DNA of 64,000 nt, taken from contig NZ_JBHTMU010000003.1 in assembly GCF_042679605.1 (NCBI RefSeq), positions 115,960 through 179,959 on the forward strand, in the 5' to 3' direction. The translations under genes and the position numbers were made by a program. The first letter of the stretch is position 1, and the number at the start of each line of letters is the position of its first letter. Origin of the DNA: Litorisediminicola beolgyonensis. Lineage in GTDB: Bacteria; Pseudomonadota; Alphaproteobacteria; Rhodobacterales; Rhodobacteraceae. Below are positions 8,497 through 17,058 of this stretch, one piece after another. The notes under the pieces were generated by a model, which was not told the DNA's origin, searched no databases, and was given only the letters and a program-made list of their open reading frames with translations.

Positions 8497-8835
8497 AAGC
8501 GTGAGCACCCGCTCGGGAGGGCGGCCGATCACCGCGCGCGAACCGGCGAAGAGCACCGGGCGTTCGATCAGTTTCGGAACCTCCGCCATCGCGGCGATGA
8601 GCGCCTCTGGCGCGCTGTCGCGGGTGAGGCCGCGCGCCTTGGCCTCGGCCTCGCCGAAGCGCAGGAGATCGGCTGCGGGGACGTCGAGCGCCGCCAGCGC
8701 GGCCTCGATCTCCTGGCGGTCGGGGGCGTCCTCGAGATAGCGGCGGAATGTAACCTTTGCGCCCCGCGCTTCGAGAAGCGCCAGCGCGGCGCGGCTCTTC
8801 GAGCAGCGCGGATTGTGCCAGAGCGTCAGAGCCAT
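8488..8835 (-). CDS. ArsC/Spx-family reductase-like protein
   Basis: This 115-residue thioredoxin-fold protein starts MALTLWHNPRCSKSRAAL, with the single active-site Cys (Cys11) of the glutaredoxin-dependent ArsC family in NPRCSKSR. It ends with IERPVLFAGSRAVIGRPPERV, the family's substrate-binding Arg region. Family members are arsenate reductases or ArsC-like YfgD proteins. No ars operon is nearby, so a true arsenate role is uncertain. Its start overlaps the pyrD stop by 10 nt, so it is probably the last gene of the DUF952-pyrD operon. Confidence 0.85.
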   Translation of the reverse strand: MALTLWHNPRCSKSRAALALLEARGAKVTFRRYLEDAPDRQEIEAALAALDVPAADLLRFGEAEAKARGLTRDSAPEALIAAMAEVPKLIERPVLFAGSRAVIGRPPERVLTLLD

Positions 8836-9893
8836 GCATCCCTCCCGGTGCCGACCGCTTCGGCGACCGATCCGAACCCGTCGCGCAGGAGCAGCCCGTC
8901 GAGCTCTTCCGAGATCCGCCGTCCGAGGCTCAGACCCCGGTAGACAAGCGCGGTATAGAGCTGCACCGCCGAGGCGCCCGCGCGGATCTTCGCATAGGCT
9001 TCCTCGCCGGATCCGACGCCGCCAACGCCGATCAGGGGCAGCGCGCCGTCGAGATGCCGGGAGAGCTGCGCGAGGACCTGGGTCGAGCGCACGAAGAGCG
9101 GCTGGCCCGAGAGCCCGCCCGCCTCGCTCGCGTGGCGCGAGGCGAGGCCCTCGCGCGACAGCGTGGTGTTGGTGGCGATCACCCCGTCGATCCGCGCGCT
9201 CCGGGCGACCTCGGCCACATCCTTCAGCGCCTCCGCGTCGAGATCGGGCGCGATCTTAAGAAACACCGCGACGCGGTGGTCGAGCCCGTCGCGCGCCGCG
9301 AGAACGCCGTCGAGGAGCGCGGCGAGCGCGTCCTTGCCCTGCAGGTCGCGCAGCTTCTCGGTGTTGGGCGAGCTGACATTGACCGTCGCGAAATCGAGAG
9401 AGGGGCCGCAGCGCCGCAGCACCGTGGCGAAATCCGCCGCGCGGTCAGTGCTGTCCTTGTTGGCGCCGAGATTGAGCCCGATCACCGCGTTTTGGGGGCG
9501 TTTTTCAAGCCGGGCGGCGATCGCCTCCATGCCCTCGTTGTTGAAGCCGAAGCGGTTGATCGCGGCGCGATCCTCCCTCAGCCGGAAGAGGCGCGGGCGC
9601 GGATTGCCCGGCTGGGGCCGCGGCGTCGCGGCGCCGACCTCGATGAAGCCGAAGCCCGCGCGCGAGAGGGGGCCGAGCGCCTCGGCGTTCTTGTCGAACC
9701 CGGCGGCGAGCCCGACGGGGTTCGGCAGCGACAGCCCGGCCAGTTCGGTGGCGAGGCGCGGCGAGGTCAGGGGGCCCGGCGCGGGCGCGAGCCCGGCCTT
9801 CAGCGCGTGGAGCGCCAGCCCATGCGCACGCTCGGGATCGATCCGTCGCAGGAGCGAGAGCGCGGCGCGTTCGCCGAAGGATGCACGGGTCAT
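8826..9893 (-). CDS. pyrD: Dihydroorotate dehydrogenase (quinone), class 2
   Basis: This flavoenzyme oxidises dihydroorotate to orotate with quinone as acceptor, at the inner membrane, in pyrimidine synthesis. The 355-residue protein has the class 2 N-terminal helical extension (ERAALSLLRRIDPERAHGLALHAL). It then shows PVGLAAGFDKN, the GFGFIEVGAATPRPQPGNP segment, and VNVSSPNT with the catalytic Ser. IGVGGVGSGEEAYAKI and ASAVQLYTALVYRG form the FMN phosphate site. The start MTRASFGERAALSLL follows the DUF952 gene by 22 bp. Confidence 0.96.
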   Translation of the reverse strand: MTRASFGERAALSLLRRIDPERAHGLALHALKAGLAPAPGPLTSPRLATELAGLSLPNPVGLAAGFDKNAEALGPLSRAGFGFIEVGAATPRPQPGNPRPRLFRLREDRAAINRFGFNNEGMEAIAARLEKRPQNAVIGLNLGANKDSTDRAADFATVLRRCGPSLDFATVNVSSPNTEKLRDLQGKDALAALLDGVLAARDGLDHRVAVFLKIAPDLDAEALKDVAEVARSARIDGVIATNTTLSREGLASRHASEAGGLSGQPLFVRSTQVLAQLSRHLDGALPLIGVGGVGSGEEAYAKIRAGASAVQLYTALVYRGLSLGRRISEELDGLLLRDGFGSVAEAVGTGRDAWL

Positions 9894-9915
9894 GCCGGTC
9901 TCCTCGGGGCCGTGC

Positions 9916-10257
9916 TCATCCCAGATTGTCCGGGAAGACATGGCCGTCGGGTCCAAGGGGCAGGGGCTTTGCCCAGAGCACGTCCTCGGAGCGGAGGCTC
10001 CGGTAGAGATGCGGGAAGAGCTGCCCGCCGCGCGACGGCTCCCAGCGCAGATCCGCGCCAAGCCGGTCTGCATCGAGCGCCAGCAGCATCAGCCCGTCCT
10101 CGCCCGCGAAATGCTTGGCCGCGGTCTCGCCGACCTGTGCGGCGGTGGAGAAATGAATGTAGCCATCCTGCAGATCGACCGGTGCGCCCAGGGTCTCGCC
10201 CGCTGCGGTGAAGCTGGCATATTCGGGCGCGCGGAAGAGTTTGTAGATGAGCGTCAT
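9916..10257 (-). CDS. DUF952 family protein
   Basis: This 113-residue cytosolic protein reads MTLIYKLFRAPEYASF, then GYIHFSTAAQVGETAAKHFAGEDGLMLLALDADRL, and ends RWEPSRGGQLFPHLYRSL. This is the pattern of DUF952 (PF06108), a small family related to ADP-ribosyltransferase-like folds with no settled function. The HFS and HLY residues are the conserved ones. It is the first gene of an apparent operon with pyrD and the ArsC-like gene. Confidence 0.85.
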   Translation of the reverse strand: MTLIYKLFRAPEYASFTAAGETLGAPVDLQDGYIHFSTAAQVGETAAKHFAGEDGLMLLALDADRLGADLRWEPSRGGQLFPHLYRSLRSEDVLWAKPLPLGPDGHVFPDNLG

Positions 10258-10409
10258 GCGCCCCAGATGCCGCCCGCGCGGGCAGGGGTCAAGATGTGCC
10301 GCGCATTCTCGCGGCCGAGGGCCGAATTGACGCAGGGCGAGCTTTGACAGCTTTGCCTGAGCCGTGCACCATCGCCTCCGCGACACTTCCATTCAGGGAA
10401 AGGACCCCG

Positions 10410-11966
10410 ATGAAATTCCGTTTCCTCGCAGGCGTGGCCACGCTGGCGCTGACCGCCGTGGCGGCCCAGGCCGAGACCACGATCACCATTCTTCACACAA
10501 ACGATTTCCACGCCCGTTTCGAGCCGATCAACAAGTACGATTCGAGCTGCCCGGCCGAGGACAATGCAGCCGGCGAATGCTTCGGCGGCACCGCGCGTCT
10601 CGTCACCGCGATCGAGGAGGCCCGCGCCCGCGCCGAGAACCCGATCCTCGTGGATGGCGGCGACCAGTTCCAGGGCACGCTCTTCTACACCTATTACAAG
10701 GGCAAGCTCGCCGCCGAGATGATGAACAAGCTCGGCTATGACGCGATGACCGTGGGCAACCACGAATTCGACGACGGCCCGGAAGTGCTGCGCGGCTTCG
10801 TCGATGCGGTGGAGTTCCCGATCCTGATGTCGAACGCCGATCTCTCGGGCGAGGCGCAGCTCAAGGACGTGATCCAGAAGAGCACCGTGATCGAGAAGGC
10901 CGGCGTGAAGATCGGCCTCATCGGCCTGACGCCGCAGGACACCGACGAGCTGGCCTCGCCCGGGCCGAACGTCATCTTCACCGATCCTGTCGAGGCGGTT
11001 CAGGCCGAGGTCGACAAGCTGACCGAAGAGGGCGTGACCACGATCATCGTGCTCAGCCACTCGGGCTACGGCGTCGACCAGCGCGTGGCCGAAGAGACGA
11101 CCGGTGTCGACGTGATCGTGGGCGGCCATACCAACACGCTTCTGGGCGACATGGAGCGGGCCGAGGGGCCATATCCCACGATGGTCGGCGACACCGCGAT
11201 CGTGCAGGCCTATGCCTATGGCAAGTATCTGGGCGAGCTGACGGTCACTCTCGACGATGCTGGCGTCATCACCGAGGCCAAGGGCCAGCCGCTCCTGATC
11301 GACGCGGCCGTGGCCGAGGACGAGGGCACCGTGGCGCGGATCAAGGAGGCGGCCGAGCCGCTCGACGAGATCCGCAACAAGGTCGTGGCCGAGACCACCG
11401 AGGCGATCAGCGGCGAGCGCGATCAGTGCCGGGCGCAGGAATGCGCGATGGGCTCGCTCATCGCCGACGCGATGCTGGCGCGGGTGGCCGATCAGGGCAT
11501 CCAGGTTGCGATCCAGAACGGCGGCGGCATCCGCTCCTCGATCGACGCGGGCGAGGTGACGATGGGCGAAGTGCTGACCGTGCTGCCGTTCCAGAACACG
11601 CTCTCGACCTTCCAGGTCACCGGCGCGGTTTTGCTTGAGGCGCTCGAGAACGGCGCCAGCCAGATCGAGGAAGGCGCGGGTCGCTTCGCGCAGGTCGCAG
11701 GGCTGACCTACACCATCGACACCGCGGCGGAGCCGGGCAGCCGGGTCTCCGAGGTGATGGTGAACGGCGAGCCGCTCGATCCCGAGGCGACCTACGGCGT
11801 GGTCTCCAACAACTACGTCCGCAATGGCGGCGACGGCTACAAGATGTTCGTCGATGCGGAGAACGCCTATGATTACGGCCCCGATCTCGCGGATGTCACC
11901 GCCGAGTACCTGGCCGAGCAGGGACCGTTCACGCCCTACACGGATGGCCGGATCACGGTGAAATAA
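10410..11966 (+). CDS. Periplasmic 5'-nucleotidase / UshA-like metallophosphoesterase
   Basis: This 518-residue secreted enzyme would hydrolyse nucleotides or UDP-sugars to scavenge phosphate and nucleosides. A signal peptide (MKFRFLAGVATLALTAVAAQA) precedes the calcineurin-like domain. Dimetal motifs are LHTNDFHARFEP, DGGDQFQGT, GNHEFDDG, LSHSG and GGHTNT. The C-terminal 5'-nucleotidase domain has the substrate-binding QNGGGIRSSID and later VVSNNYVRNGGDGY. The RBS AAGGA lies just upstream of the chosen ATG. A strong hairpin terminator follows. Confidence 0.93.
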   Translation: MKFRFLAGVATLALTAVAAQAETTITILHTNDFHARFEPINKYDSSCPAEDNAAGECFGGTARLVTAIEEARARAENPILVDGGDQFQGTLFYTYYKGKLAAEMMNKLGYDAMTVGNHEFDDGPEVLRGFVDAVEFPILMSNADLSGEAQLKDVIQKSTVIEKAGVKIGLIGLTPQDTDELASPGPNVIFTDPVEAVQAEVDKLTEEGVTTIIVLSHSGYGVDQRVAEETTGVDVIVGGHTNTLLGDMERAEGPYPTMVGDTAIVQAYAYGKYLGELTVTLDDAGVITEAKGQPLLIDAAVAEDEGTVARIKEAAEPLDEIRNKVVAETTEAISGERDQCRAQECAMGSLIADAMLARVADQGIQVAIQNGGGIRSSIDAGEVTMGEVLTVLPFQNTLSTFQVTGAVLLEALENGASQIEEGAGRFAQVAGLTYTIDTAAEPGSRVSEVMVNGEPLDPEATYGVVSNNYVRNGGDGYKMFVDAENAYDYGPDLADVTAEYLAEQGPFTPYTDGRITVK

Positions 11967-11986
11967 GCCGTTCGGCCTTGAGTTGC

Positions 11987-12018
11987 GGCGCGTCGGGTCA
12001 GACCCGGCGCGCCGTTTT
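11987..12018 (+). terminator. Rho-independent terminator after the 5'-nucleotidase gene
   Basis: An 11-bp GC-rich stem (one G-T pair) with a 5-nt loop TCAGA is followed by TTTT. It starts 20 bp after the 5'-nucleotidase stop. It ends just before the stop of the convergent lipoprotein gene, so it may serve both. Confidence 0.8.
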
Positions 12019-12035
12019 CATGTCCGGTGGTGCGT

Positions 12036-12470
12036 CTAATAGGTCCCGGTGAAGATCAGTGCCTCGAGGCCTGGCCTCTCGGTGGTCGAGAGCTCCGGTA
12101 TGCCGACGAGCGGGCCGACCGCGATGCTGCACAGGACGTATCCGGTCTCGCCTGCGGCGAGATCCAGCGTGACAAGGCTGGTCTCGGTCGTGCTGGCGGA
12201 TACCGTGTGGCGTCCCGGGCGGAGATCGACATGGAAGACGCTGTTGACGGCGCAGAGCCCGGTCGGGAGCCCGTCGACAAGAACCGTGGGCTTCACGCCG
12301 AAGCCCTGGACCTTCTGGGTGCGGTAGACGGCGATCCGGGCTTGGCCCGGTGGGATCGGGGTGATCTCGGCCCGCGCCTCGGCGACGCTGGGACCGTCCG
12401 TGCAGGCGGAGAGGGTCAGGGTCGCAGCGGTGGCCAGGGCCCAAAGCCTGTGTCGCTTGAGTGTCGCCAT
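12036..12470 (-). CDS. DUF2846-type lipoprotein
   Basis: This 144-residue protein has a lipoprotein signal with lipobox LSAC (MATLKRHRLWALATAATLTLSAC), so the mature form is lipid-anchored. The rest follows the DUF2846 pattern: PPGQARIAVYRTQKVQGFGVKPTVLVDG, then DLRPGRHTVSAST and DLAAGETGYVLCSIAVG, a small beta-sandwich. I chose the ATG at the start of the signal peptide; a longer frame upstream lacks one. It is divergent from the SRAP gene. Function unknown. Confidence 0.85.
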   Translation of the reverse strand: MATLKRHRLWALATAATLTLSACTDGPSVAEARAEITPIPPGQARIAVYRTQKVQGFGVKPTVLVDGLPTGLCAVNSVFHVDLRPGRHTVSASTTETSLVTLDLAAGETGYVLCSIAVGPLVGIPELSTTERPGLEALIFTGTY

Positions 12471-12548
12471 GTCTCCTGCTGGGCAAGAACGGCGGCGAAG
12501 AGCCGCGTTGCTCTGCATTGCATCCTAGCCGTGCCGCCGTCCGGTGCC

Positions 12549-12562
12549 TTGACCTCCGTCAA
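12549..12562. promoter_or_regulatory. FNR-box-like dyad TTGAC-N4-GTCAA
   Basis: A perfect inverted repeat TTGAC CTCC GTCAA lies between the divergent lipoprotein and SRAP genes, 10 bp from a twin-hairpin repeat. It resembles FNR/Dnr boxes (TTGAT-N4-ATCAA) but neither flanking gene has an obvious anaerobic role. Confidence 0.3.
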
Positions 12563-12572
12563 ACGCGCTACC

Positions 12573-12616
12573 CGAAATCCGAACCGGATTTCGCGCGGTT
12601 TCCGGTCCGGAAACCG
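12573..12616. repeat. 44-nt twin-hairpin element, copy 1
   Basis: The first hairpin is CGAAATCCG-AAC-CGGATTTCG, then a CG spacer, then CGGTTTCCG-GTC-CGGAAACCG. Both stems are perfect over 9 bp. It lies between two divergently transcribed genes, so here it cannot be a simple 3' terminator. Further copies are near 29.5, 32.0 and 49.9 kb. Confidence 0.9.
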
Positions 12617-12661
12617 CCAGCACCGGGTGACAAGCGGCGTCTCCCGGCCCATCTTTCCCCC

Positions 12662-13339
12662 ATGTGCGGACGCTTTGCCCTGACCCTTCCCCATGACGCC
12701 ATGGCGCAGCTCTTCGCGGCCGCGCCCGACAACGATCTTCCGCCCGTCCCGAACTTCAACATCTGCCCGACCAACAGCGTGGCGGTCGTCCTCCGCGAGG
12801 GAGACGACGACAGCGCGCCGCGCAGGCTTTCCGCCCTGCGCTGGGGATTTCTGCCGCACTGGTACAAGACCCAGACCGACGGGCCGCTCCTGATCAACGC
12901 CCGCGCCGAGACCCTGGCCGAGAAACCGGCCTTCCGCGCCGCCGCCCGTGCGCGGCGCTGCCTGATCCCGGCCACCGGTTTTTACGAATGGACCAAGAAT
13001 GCCGACGGAACCCGGCTGCCCTGGTATATCGCCCGCAGCGACGGGGCGCCGCTGGCCTTTGCCGGGCTCTGGCAGGATTGGGAGCGGGAGGGAGAGCGTC
13101 TGAGGACCTGCGCCATCGTGACCTGCGCCGCCAATTCAGAGATGGCCGCGATCCATCACCGCATGCCGGTGATCCTCGACGCCGCCGACTGGCCGCTCTG
13201 GCTGGGCGAGGCGGGTCATGGCGCGGCCACGCTGATGGCCCCCGCAGAGGAGGGCCATCTGGCGATGCATCGCGTCTCGCGGGAGGTCAATTCGAATCGC
13301 GCCAGCGGACCCGAGCTGATCGAGCCGCTGGCGGAGTAG
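12662..13339 (+). CDS. SOS response-associated peptidase (SRAP/YedK family)
   Basis: SRAP proteins (YedK, HMCES) crosslink to abasic sites in single-stranded DNA through Cys2 and so protect them. The 225-residue protein begins MCGRFAL, exposing Cys2 after removal of Met. It shows the family motifs NARAETLAEKPAFR, RRCLIPATGFYEW with the active-site Glu, and HHRMPVIL with the active-site His. The start is fixed by the need for Cys2. Confidence 0.95.
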   Translation: MCGRFALTLPHDAMAQLFAAAPDNDLPPVPNFNICPTNSVAVVLREGDDDSAPRRLSALRWGFLPHWYKTQTDGPLLINARAETLAEKPAFRAAARARRCLIPATGFYEWTKNADGTRLPWYIARSDGAPLAFAGLWQDWEREGERLRTCAIVTCAANSEMAAIHHRMPVILDAADWPLWLGEAGHGAATLMAPAEEGHLAMHRVSREVNSNRASGPELIEPLAE

Positions 13340-13347
13340 GGGCGGCC

Positions 13348-13878
13348 TCAGTTCGAGGCGGTCTCGAGCGGCGCGCTGTTGACCGTGTCGATCAGGCCGG
13401 TTGCGAGCTTGCGGGTCTGGCCGTTGTTCTCGGCGACGACCTCGGTCGACCCGGCATCGGTGGCGCCGCCATCGGTCGTGGCATCCGTCGCCGTGCCGTC
13501 GGTCGAGGCGGTCTCGGTGGTCCCGCTATCGGTCGTGGTCGTGTCGGTGGTCGCGCTCTGGTCATCCGCGACCATCGCCTGCTCTTCCGGCTGATCGACC
13601 AACATGTTGGCGAAGGCGCCGACCATGCCATCGGTGATCGTGATCGTCACCGCCGCGCCCGCCGCGACATCGCCGGTGGTCCAGCTGCCATCGGCGGCAA
13701 CGGCGGCCATGGGCTCGGTCGTGACGTTGAAGAAGCGCACGGTGTCGCCGATCTGGGCATAGGTCACCTGCGGGAAATACCCATCCCCCAGCATGACGAT
13801 CTCATGTTCGGCCGCATAGGCGGCCTGGGCGGCTCCAAGAACCGCGAAAGCGGCGGCAATACCTGTCACGCGCAGCAT
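13348..13878 (-). CDS. Cupredoxin-fold protein with Thr/Asp-rich tail, apparently without copper ligands
   Basis: This 176-residue secreted protein has a signal peptide (MLRVTGIAAAFAVLGAAQAAYA) and then a short pseudoazurin-like domain (EHEIVMLGDGYFPQVTYAQIGDTVRFFNVTTEP to GAAVTITITDGMVGAFA). No Cys is present in the mature part and only one His, in EHEIVML. The usual His-Cys-His-Met type 1 copper site is therefore missing. The second half is a low-complexity Thr/Asp/Ser/Ala run, then a short ordered tail. It converges on the SRAP gene, 8 bp away. It may be structural or a degenerate cupredoxin. Confidence 0.8.
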   Translation of the reverse strand: MLRVTGIAAAFAVLGAAQAAYAAEHEIVMLGDGYFPQVTYAQIGDTVRFFNVTTEPMAAVAADGSWTTGDVAAGAAVTITITDGMVGAFANMLVDQPEEQAMVADDQSATTDTTTTDSGTTETASTDGTATDATTDGGATDAGSTEVVAENNGQTRKLATGLIDTVNSAPLETASN

Positions 13879-14086
13879 GGCATACTCCTCGACACGCGGA
13901 AAACGGCCCCCACCGGTCATCGCGTTGCCTCCGGGATTAGGCGCGGATTTCGACAAATTTGAGGCAAATGCCCGGCAGCATCGGGGCAGGGGGCCGCGAT
14001 GCCGTCGACGGCGCCGCCCGGCCGCGCGCGCCATCGCTCCGGGGCCGCTTGACCGCCGCGCGGGCTTGGCATACGCAAAGGCCAGC

Positions 14087-14160
14087 GCGGGTATGGTGTA
14101 ATGGTAGCGCCCTAGCCTTCCAAGCTAGTCGTGCGGGTTCGATTCCCGCTACCCGCTCCA
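14087..14160 (+). tRNA. tRNA-Gly (anticodon TCC)
   Basis: The acceptor stem GCGGGTA pairs with TACCCGC, followed by the discriminator T and an encoded CCA. The anticodon stem CTAGC/GCTAG closes the loop CTTCCAA, so the anticodon is TCC (Gly, GGA/GGG codons). The T-arm carries GGTTCGATTCC. It stands alone between the cupredoxin-like gene and the ABC exporter. I see no duplicate of its 3' end nearby that would mark an integration site. Confidence 0.97.
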
Positions 14161-14177
14161 TCCTTCCAGTCCCCGAA

Positions 14178-14189
14178 CGACACGTGTCG
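14178..14189. other. 12-bp perfect palindrome CGACACGTGTCG
   Basis: The palindrome lies 17 bp after the tRNA and 168 bp before the ABC exporter. It might be an operator, but nothing else supports that. Confidence 0.25.
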
Positions 14190-14357
14190 CGTCGCGGCCA
14201 ATGCGCTGTCGGACTCGCGTCTCCGCACACAAACCGCCTCTCACAGGCCGCCCAAACCCGACAGCGCGCACATGCCGCGGCGTTCGGGGAGGGGGTTCGG
14301 CTTTACCGCTGCGCGCCGTCATGCCAAAACGAGCGCCGATCCAGAACGAGAGGCCCG

Positions 14358-16145
14358 ATGGCATCCCCGAACGCGACGGAAGACCGACAGAAATCGAAGC
14401 GCCTCGGTGCCTTGGCACGCCTCTGGCCGTTTCTCTCTCCCTATCGGCCGCTCCTTGCGGGCGCGATCATCGCCCTGGTGCTCACCGCCTGCGTGTCGCT
14501 TGTCCTGCCGATGGCGGTGCGCCGGGTGGTCGACAATTTCGAGACCGGCACCGGCGCGCTCCTGAACCAGTATTTCGCCGCCGCCCTCGGCATCGCCGCG
14601 CTTCTCGCGCTCGGCACCGCGCTGCGCTACGCGCTGGTCACGCGCTTGGGCGAGCGGGTGGTCGCGGATATCCGCATGGCCGTCTTCAATCGGGTCCTCA
14701 GCCTCTCGCCGGTCTTCTACGAGCGGGTCATGACCGGCGAGGTCCTGAGCCGGATCACCACCGACACCACGCTGATCCTGTCGGTGATCGGCTCGTCGAT
14801 CTCGATCGCACTGCGCAACCTCCTGATCTTCGCGGGCGGGCTGGTGCTGATGCTCTTCACGTCGCTGAAGCTCACGCTGATGGTGCTGATGATCGTTCCG
14901 GCCGTGATCGTGCCGATCCTGACGCTCGGACGCCGGGTGCGCCGCCTCAGCCGCGAGAACCAGGACTGGATCGCCGCCTCCTCGGGCAGCGCGTCCGAGA
15001 CGCTGCTGGCCGTGCAGACGGTGCAAGCCTTCACCCATGAGGCGATCAGCCGGGCCGCCTTTGCCGAGGTGACCGAAAAGAGCTTCGACGCGGCGCGGCG
15101 CCGGATCTGGACCCGCGCGGTGATGACCGCGATCGTGATCTTCCTGGTCTTCACCGGCATCGTAGGCGTGCTCTGGATCGGCGCCTGGGACGTGCGCGCG
15201 GGCAGCATGACCGTGGGATCGCTGGTGCAGTTCGTGATCTACGCGGTGATGGTCGCGGGCGCCGTCGCGGCGCTGTCGGAGATCTTCGGAGAGCTCCAGC
15301 GTGCTGCGGGCGCGACCGAACGGCTGGTGGAGCTGCTCGACGCTGAGGACGCCATCGCCGATCCTGAGACGCCCCGGACGCTCTCCGAGCCGGTCCGCGG
15401 CGAGATCGGCTTCCACGATGTCAGCTTCGCCTATCCCGCACGCCCGGAGATCGCCGCGCTTGATGATGTGTCGCTGACCGTCGCGCCCGGCGAGACCGTG
15501 GCGCTTGTGGGCCCTTCAGGCGCGGGCAAGACCACGATCATCCAGCTGATCCAGCGTTTCTACGAGCCCGACCGGGGAGAGATCACCCTCGACGGCGTGG
15601 CGCTAGACGCGATGAGCCGCGACGCCTTCCGCCGCCACATCGCGCTGGTGCCGCAGGACCCGGTAATCTTCGCGGCCTCGGCCCGCGACAACATTCGCTT
15701 CGGCCGTCCCGAGGCGAGCGACGCCGAGATCGAGGCCGCCGCCCGCGCCGCCGCCGCGCATGAGTTCATCACCGCGCTGCCTGACGGCTATGACAGCTGG
15801 CTCGGCGAACGCGGCGTGATGCTCTCGGGCGGCCAGAAGCAGCGGATCGCCATCGCCCGCGCCATCCTGCGCGACGCGCCGGTCCTGCTCTTGGACGAGG
15901 CGACCTCGGCGCTCGATGCCGAGAGCGAACGCGCGGTGCAGGCCGCGGTCGACCGGCTGGCCGAAACGCGCACGACGATCATCGTCGCGCACCGGCTTGC
16001 GACGGTGAAGAAAGCCGACCGGATCGTGGTCATGGACCAGGGCCGGATCGCCGCTATCGGCACCCATGACGCGCTGGTGGCCGAGGGCGGGCTTTATGCG
16101 CGGCTCGCCCGGCTGCAATTCACCGACGGGATCGCCGCCGAATGA
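14358..16145 (+). CDS. ABC exporter, fused membrane and ATPase domains (MsbA/Atm-like)
   Basis: This 595-residue half-transporter would work as a homodimer in the inner membrane. Six transmembrane helices span roughly residues 30-320. The nucleotide-binding domain follows, with Walker A GPSGAGKTT, Q-loop VPQDPVIF, signature LSGGQKQR, Walker B VLLLDEATSALD and the switch His in IVAHRLAT. The X-loop-like DSWLGERG and the overall pattern place it with lipid or multidrug exporters. The substrate is not evident and no partner half is adjacent. A stem with a nearby T-run follows the gene. Confidence 0.92.
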   Translation: MASPNATEDRQKSKRLGALARLWPFLSPYRPLLAGAIIALVLTACVSLVLPMAVRRVVDNFETGTGALLNQYFAAALGIAALLALGTALRYALVTRLGERVVADIRMAVFNRVLSLSPVFYERVMTGEVLSRITTDTTLILSVIGSSISIALRNLLIFAGGLVLMLFTSLKLTLMVLMIVPAVIVPILTLGRRVRRLSRENQDWIAASSGSASETLLAVQTVQAFTHEAISRAAFAEVTEKSFDAARRRIWTRAVMTAIVIFLVFTGIVGVLWIGAWDVRAGSMTVGSLVQFVIYAVMVAGAVAALSEIFGELQRAAGATERLVELLDAEDAIADPETPRTLSEPVRGEIGFHDVSFAYPARPEIAALDDVSLTVAPGETVALVGPSGAGKTTIIQLIQRFYEPDRGEITLDGVALDAMSRDAFRRHIALVPQDPVIFAASARDNIRFGRPEASDAEIEAAARAAAAHEFITALPDGYDSWLGERGVMLSGGQKQRIAIARAILRDAPVLLLDEATSALDAESERAVQAAVDRLAETRTTIIVAHRLATVKKADRIVVMDQGRIAAIGTHDALVAEGGLYARLARLQFTDGIAAE

Positions 16146-16156
16146 GCGGTTTCGCC

Positions 16157-16204
16157 GCGCCTATCGGCGCCGCCGGTCGCTTTATGATAGGCGCCGTGCG
16201 TTTT
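16157..16204 (+). terminator. Possible terminator after the ABC exporter
   Basis: A 9-bp stem (GCGCCTATC with GATAGGCGC) encloses a 20-nt loop, and a TTTT run comes about 6 nt after the stem. The long loop and the spacing make this only a candidate. Confidence 0.4.
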
Positions 16205-16416
16205 GGAGCCGGGCGGGTTCGCTTTGCCGATTTCTGCAGAGCACCGGTGCGTAGCCGACGTTGGTATCGCGACGTTGTCCCGGCGACCTGGCAGTGGGGG
16301 GAGGTCGAAGGGGGCGGCGTTTTGCCACTGTTTGCTGTGCTCCGATGCTCAGCGAGCGTCGGATCTGCGCCATCCGATCTCTCGCCCTTACGTTGCATGG
16401 CATTGAAACGTCGTAA

Positions 16417-16482
16417 GGGGGCGCTGCCCCCTCTTGGCCTTCGGCCAATTCACCCCCGGCGGTATTTGGGAAAAAGAGAAGC
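16417..16482 (+). repeat. Dispersed intergenic repeat, copy B, with GC hairpin
   Basis: A GGGGGC-GCT-GCCCCC hairpin comes first, then TCT, the hairpin TTGGCC-TTC-GGCCAA, ATTCACCCCCGGCGG and TATTTGGGAAAAAGAGAAG. Copy A near 7.76 kb is nearly the same from CCCCTC onward. This is the most complete copy in the window. Confidence 0.8.
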
Positions 16483-16602
16483 CCTAGGGGCGGTCGCGCG
16501 GGCGGGCAGGTCCGCGCCACACGCAGCCGTGTGGGACTGTCGCATTTCCAAGGCGGCGGCTTGTTGCTATGAGAGATCTCCAGGCTCAGGGAGAGGTCGG
16601 GG

Positions 16603-17058
16603 ATGGCTCTGAAATCGCTCAAGAAGAAACGCCGGGTGCAGGTGATCGCGCTCGCCGCGGTGGCGCTCATCGGGGCCACGGCGCTCATCGGCTACGCGAT
16701 GCGCGATGGGATCAACTTCTTCCGCTCGCCGAGCCAGGTGGCCGAGACGCCGCCTCCGCCCTCCGAGGTGTTCCGCATCGGCGGTCTGGTCGAGGAAGGC
16801 TCGCTCACGCGCGGGCAGGGCGAGGCGATCCGGTTCCGCGTCACCGATGGCGGCGCCACCGTGCCGGTCGTCTATACCGGCGTGCTGCCGGATCTCTTCG
16901 GCGAGGGGCAGGGCATGGTCGGCACCGGGCGGCTGGTGGACGGGACCTTCGAGGCCTCCGAGATCCTTGCCAAGCATGACGAGACCTACATGCCGAAAGA
17001 GGTGATCGACGCGCTCAAGGAGCAGGGCGTCTATCAGGAAGGCGCGCCGGGCTCCTGA
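16603..17058 (+). CDS. ccmE: Cytochrome c maturation protein CcmE (heme chaperone)
   Basis: CcmE binds heme covalently in the periplasm and hands it to the CcmF/H lyase. The 151-residue protein has an N-terminal membrane anchor (VQVIALAAVALIGATALIGYA). The beta-barrel follows, with FRIGGLVEEGSL and TGVLPDLFGEGQGMVGTGRL. The heme-binding His125 and conserved Tyr129 are in HDETYMPKE. The other ccm genes are not adjacent. Its last 25 bp overlap the 3' end of the convergent DedA gene. Confidence 0.97.
   Translation: MALKSLKKKRRVQVIALAAVALIGATALIGYAMRDGINFFRSPSQVAETPPPPSEVFRIGGLVEEGSLTRGQGEAIRFRVTDGGATVPVVYTGVLPDLFGEGQGMVGTGRLVDGTFEASEILAKHDETYMPKEVIDALKEQGVYQEGAPGS

Larger units (their letters stand above)
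16146..16602. other. 457-bp intergenic region without a gene
   Basis: No convincing reading frame is present on either strand. It holds a stem-loop just after the ABC exporter, about 200 bp of unremarkable sequence, a GC hairpin, and copy B of the dispersed repeat. The ccmE leader follows. Confidence 0.7.

Noticed and set aside
8488..8835. Part of an arsenic resistance operon
   Set aside because: No arsR, arsB or acr3 gene is near; the gene is linked to pyrD. It is kept only as an ArsC-like protein.
14087..14357. Possible integration site at tRNA-Gly
   Set aside because: No integrase, no direct repeat of the tRNA 3' end and no change to phage-like genes were found downstream.
14161..14357. 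A short protein gene between the tRNA and the ABC exporter
   Set aside because: Open frames here run through the tRNA or lack an RBS and have the composition of shadows of GC-rich DNA.
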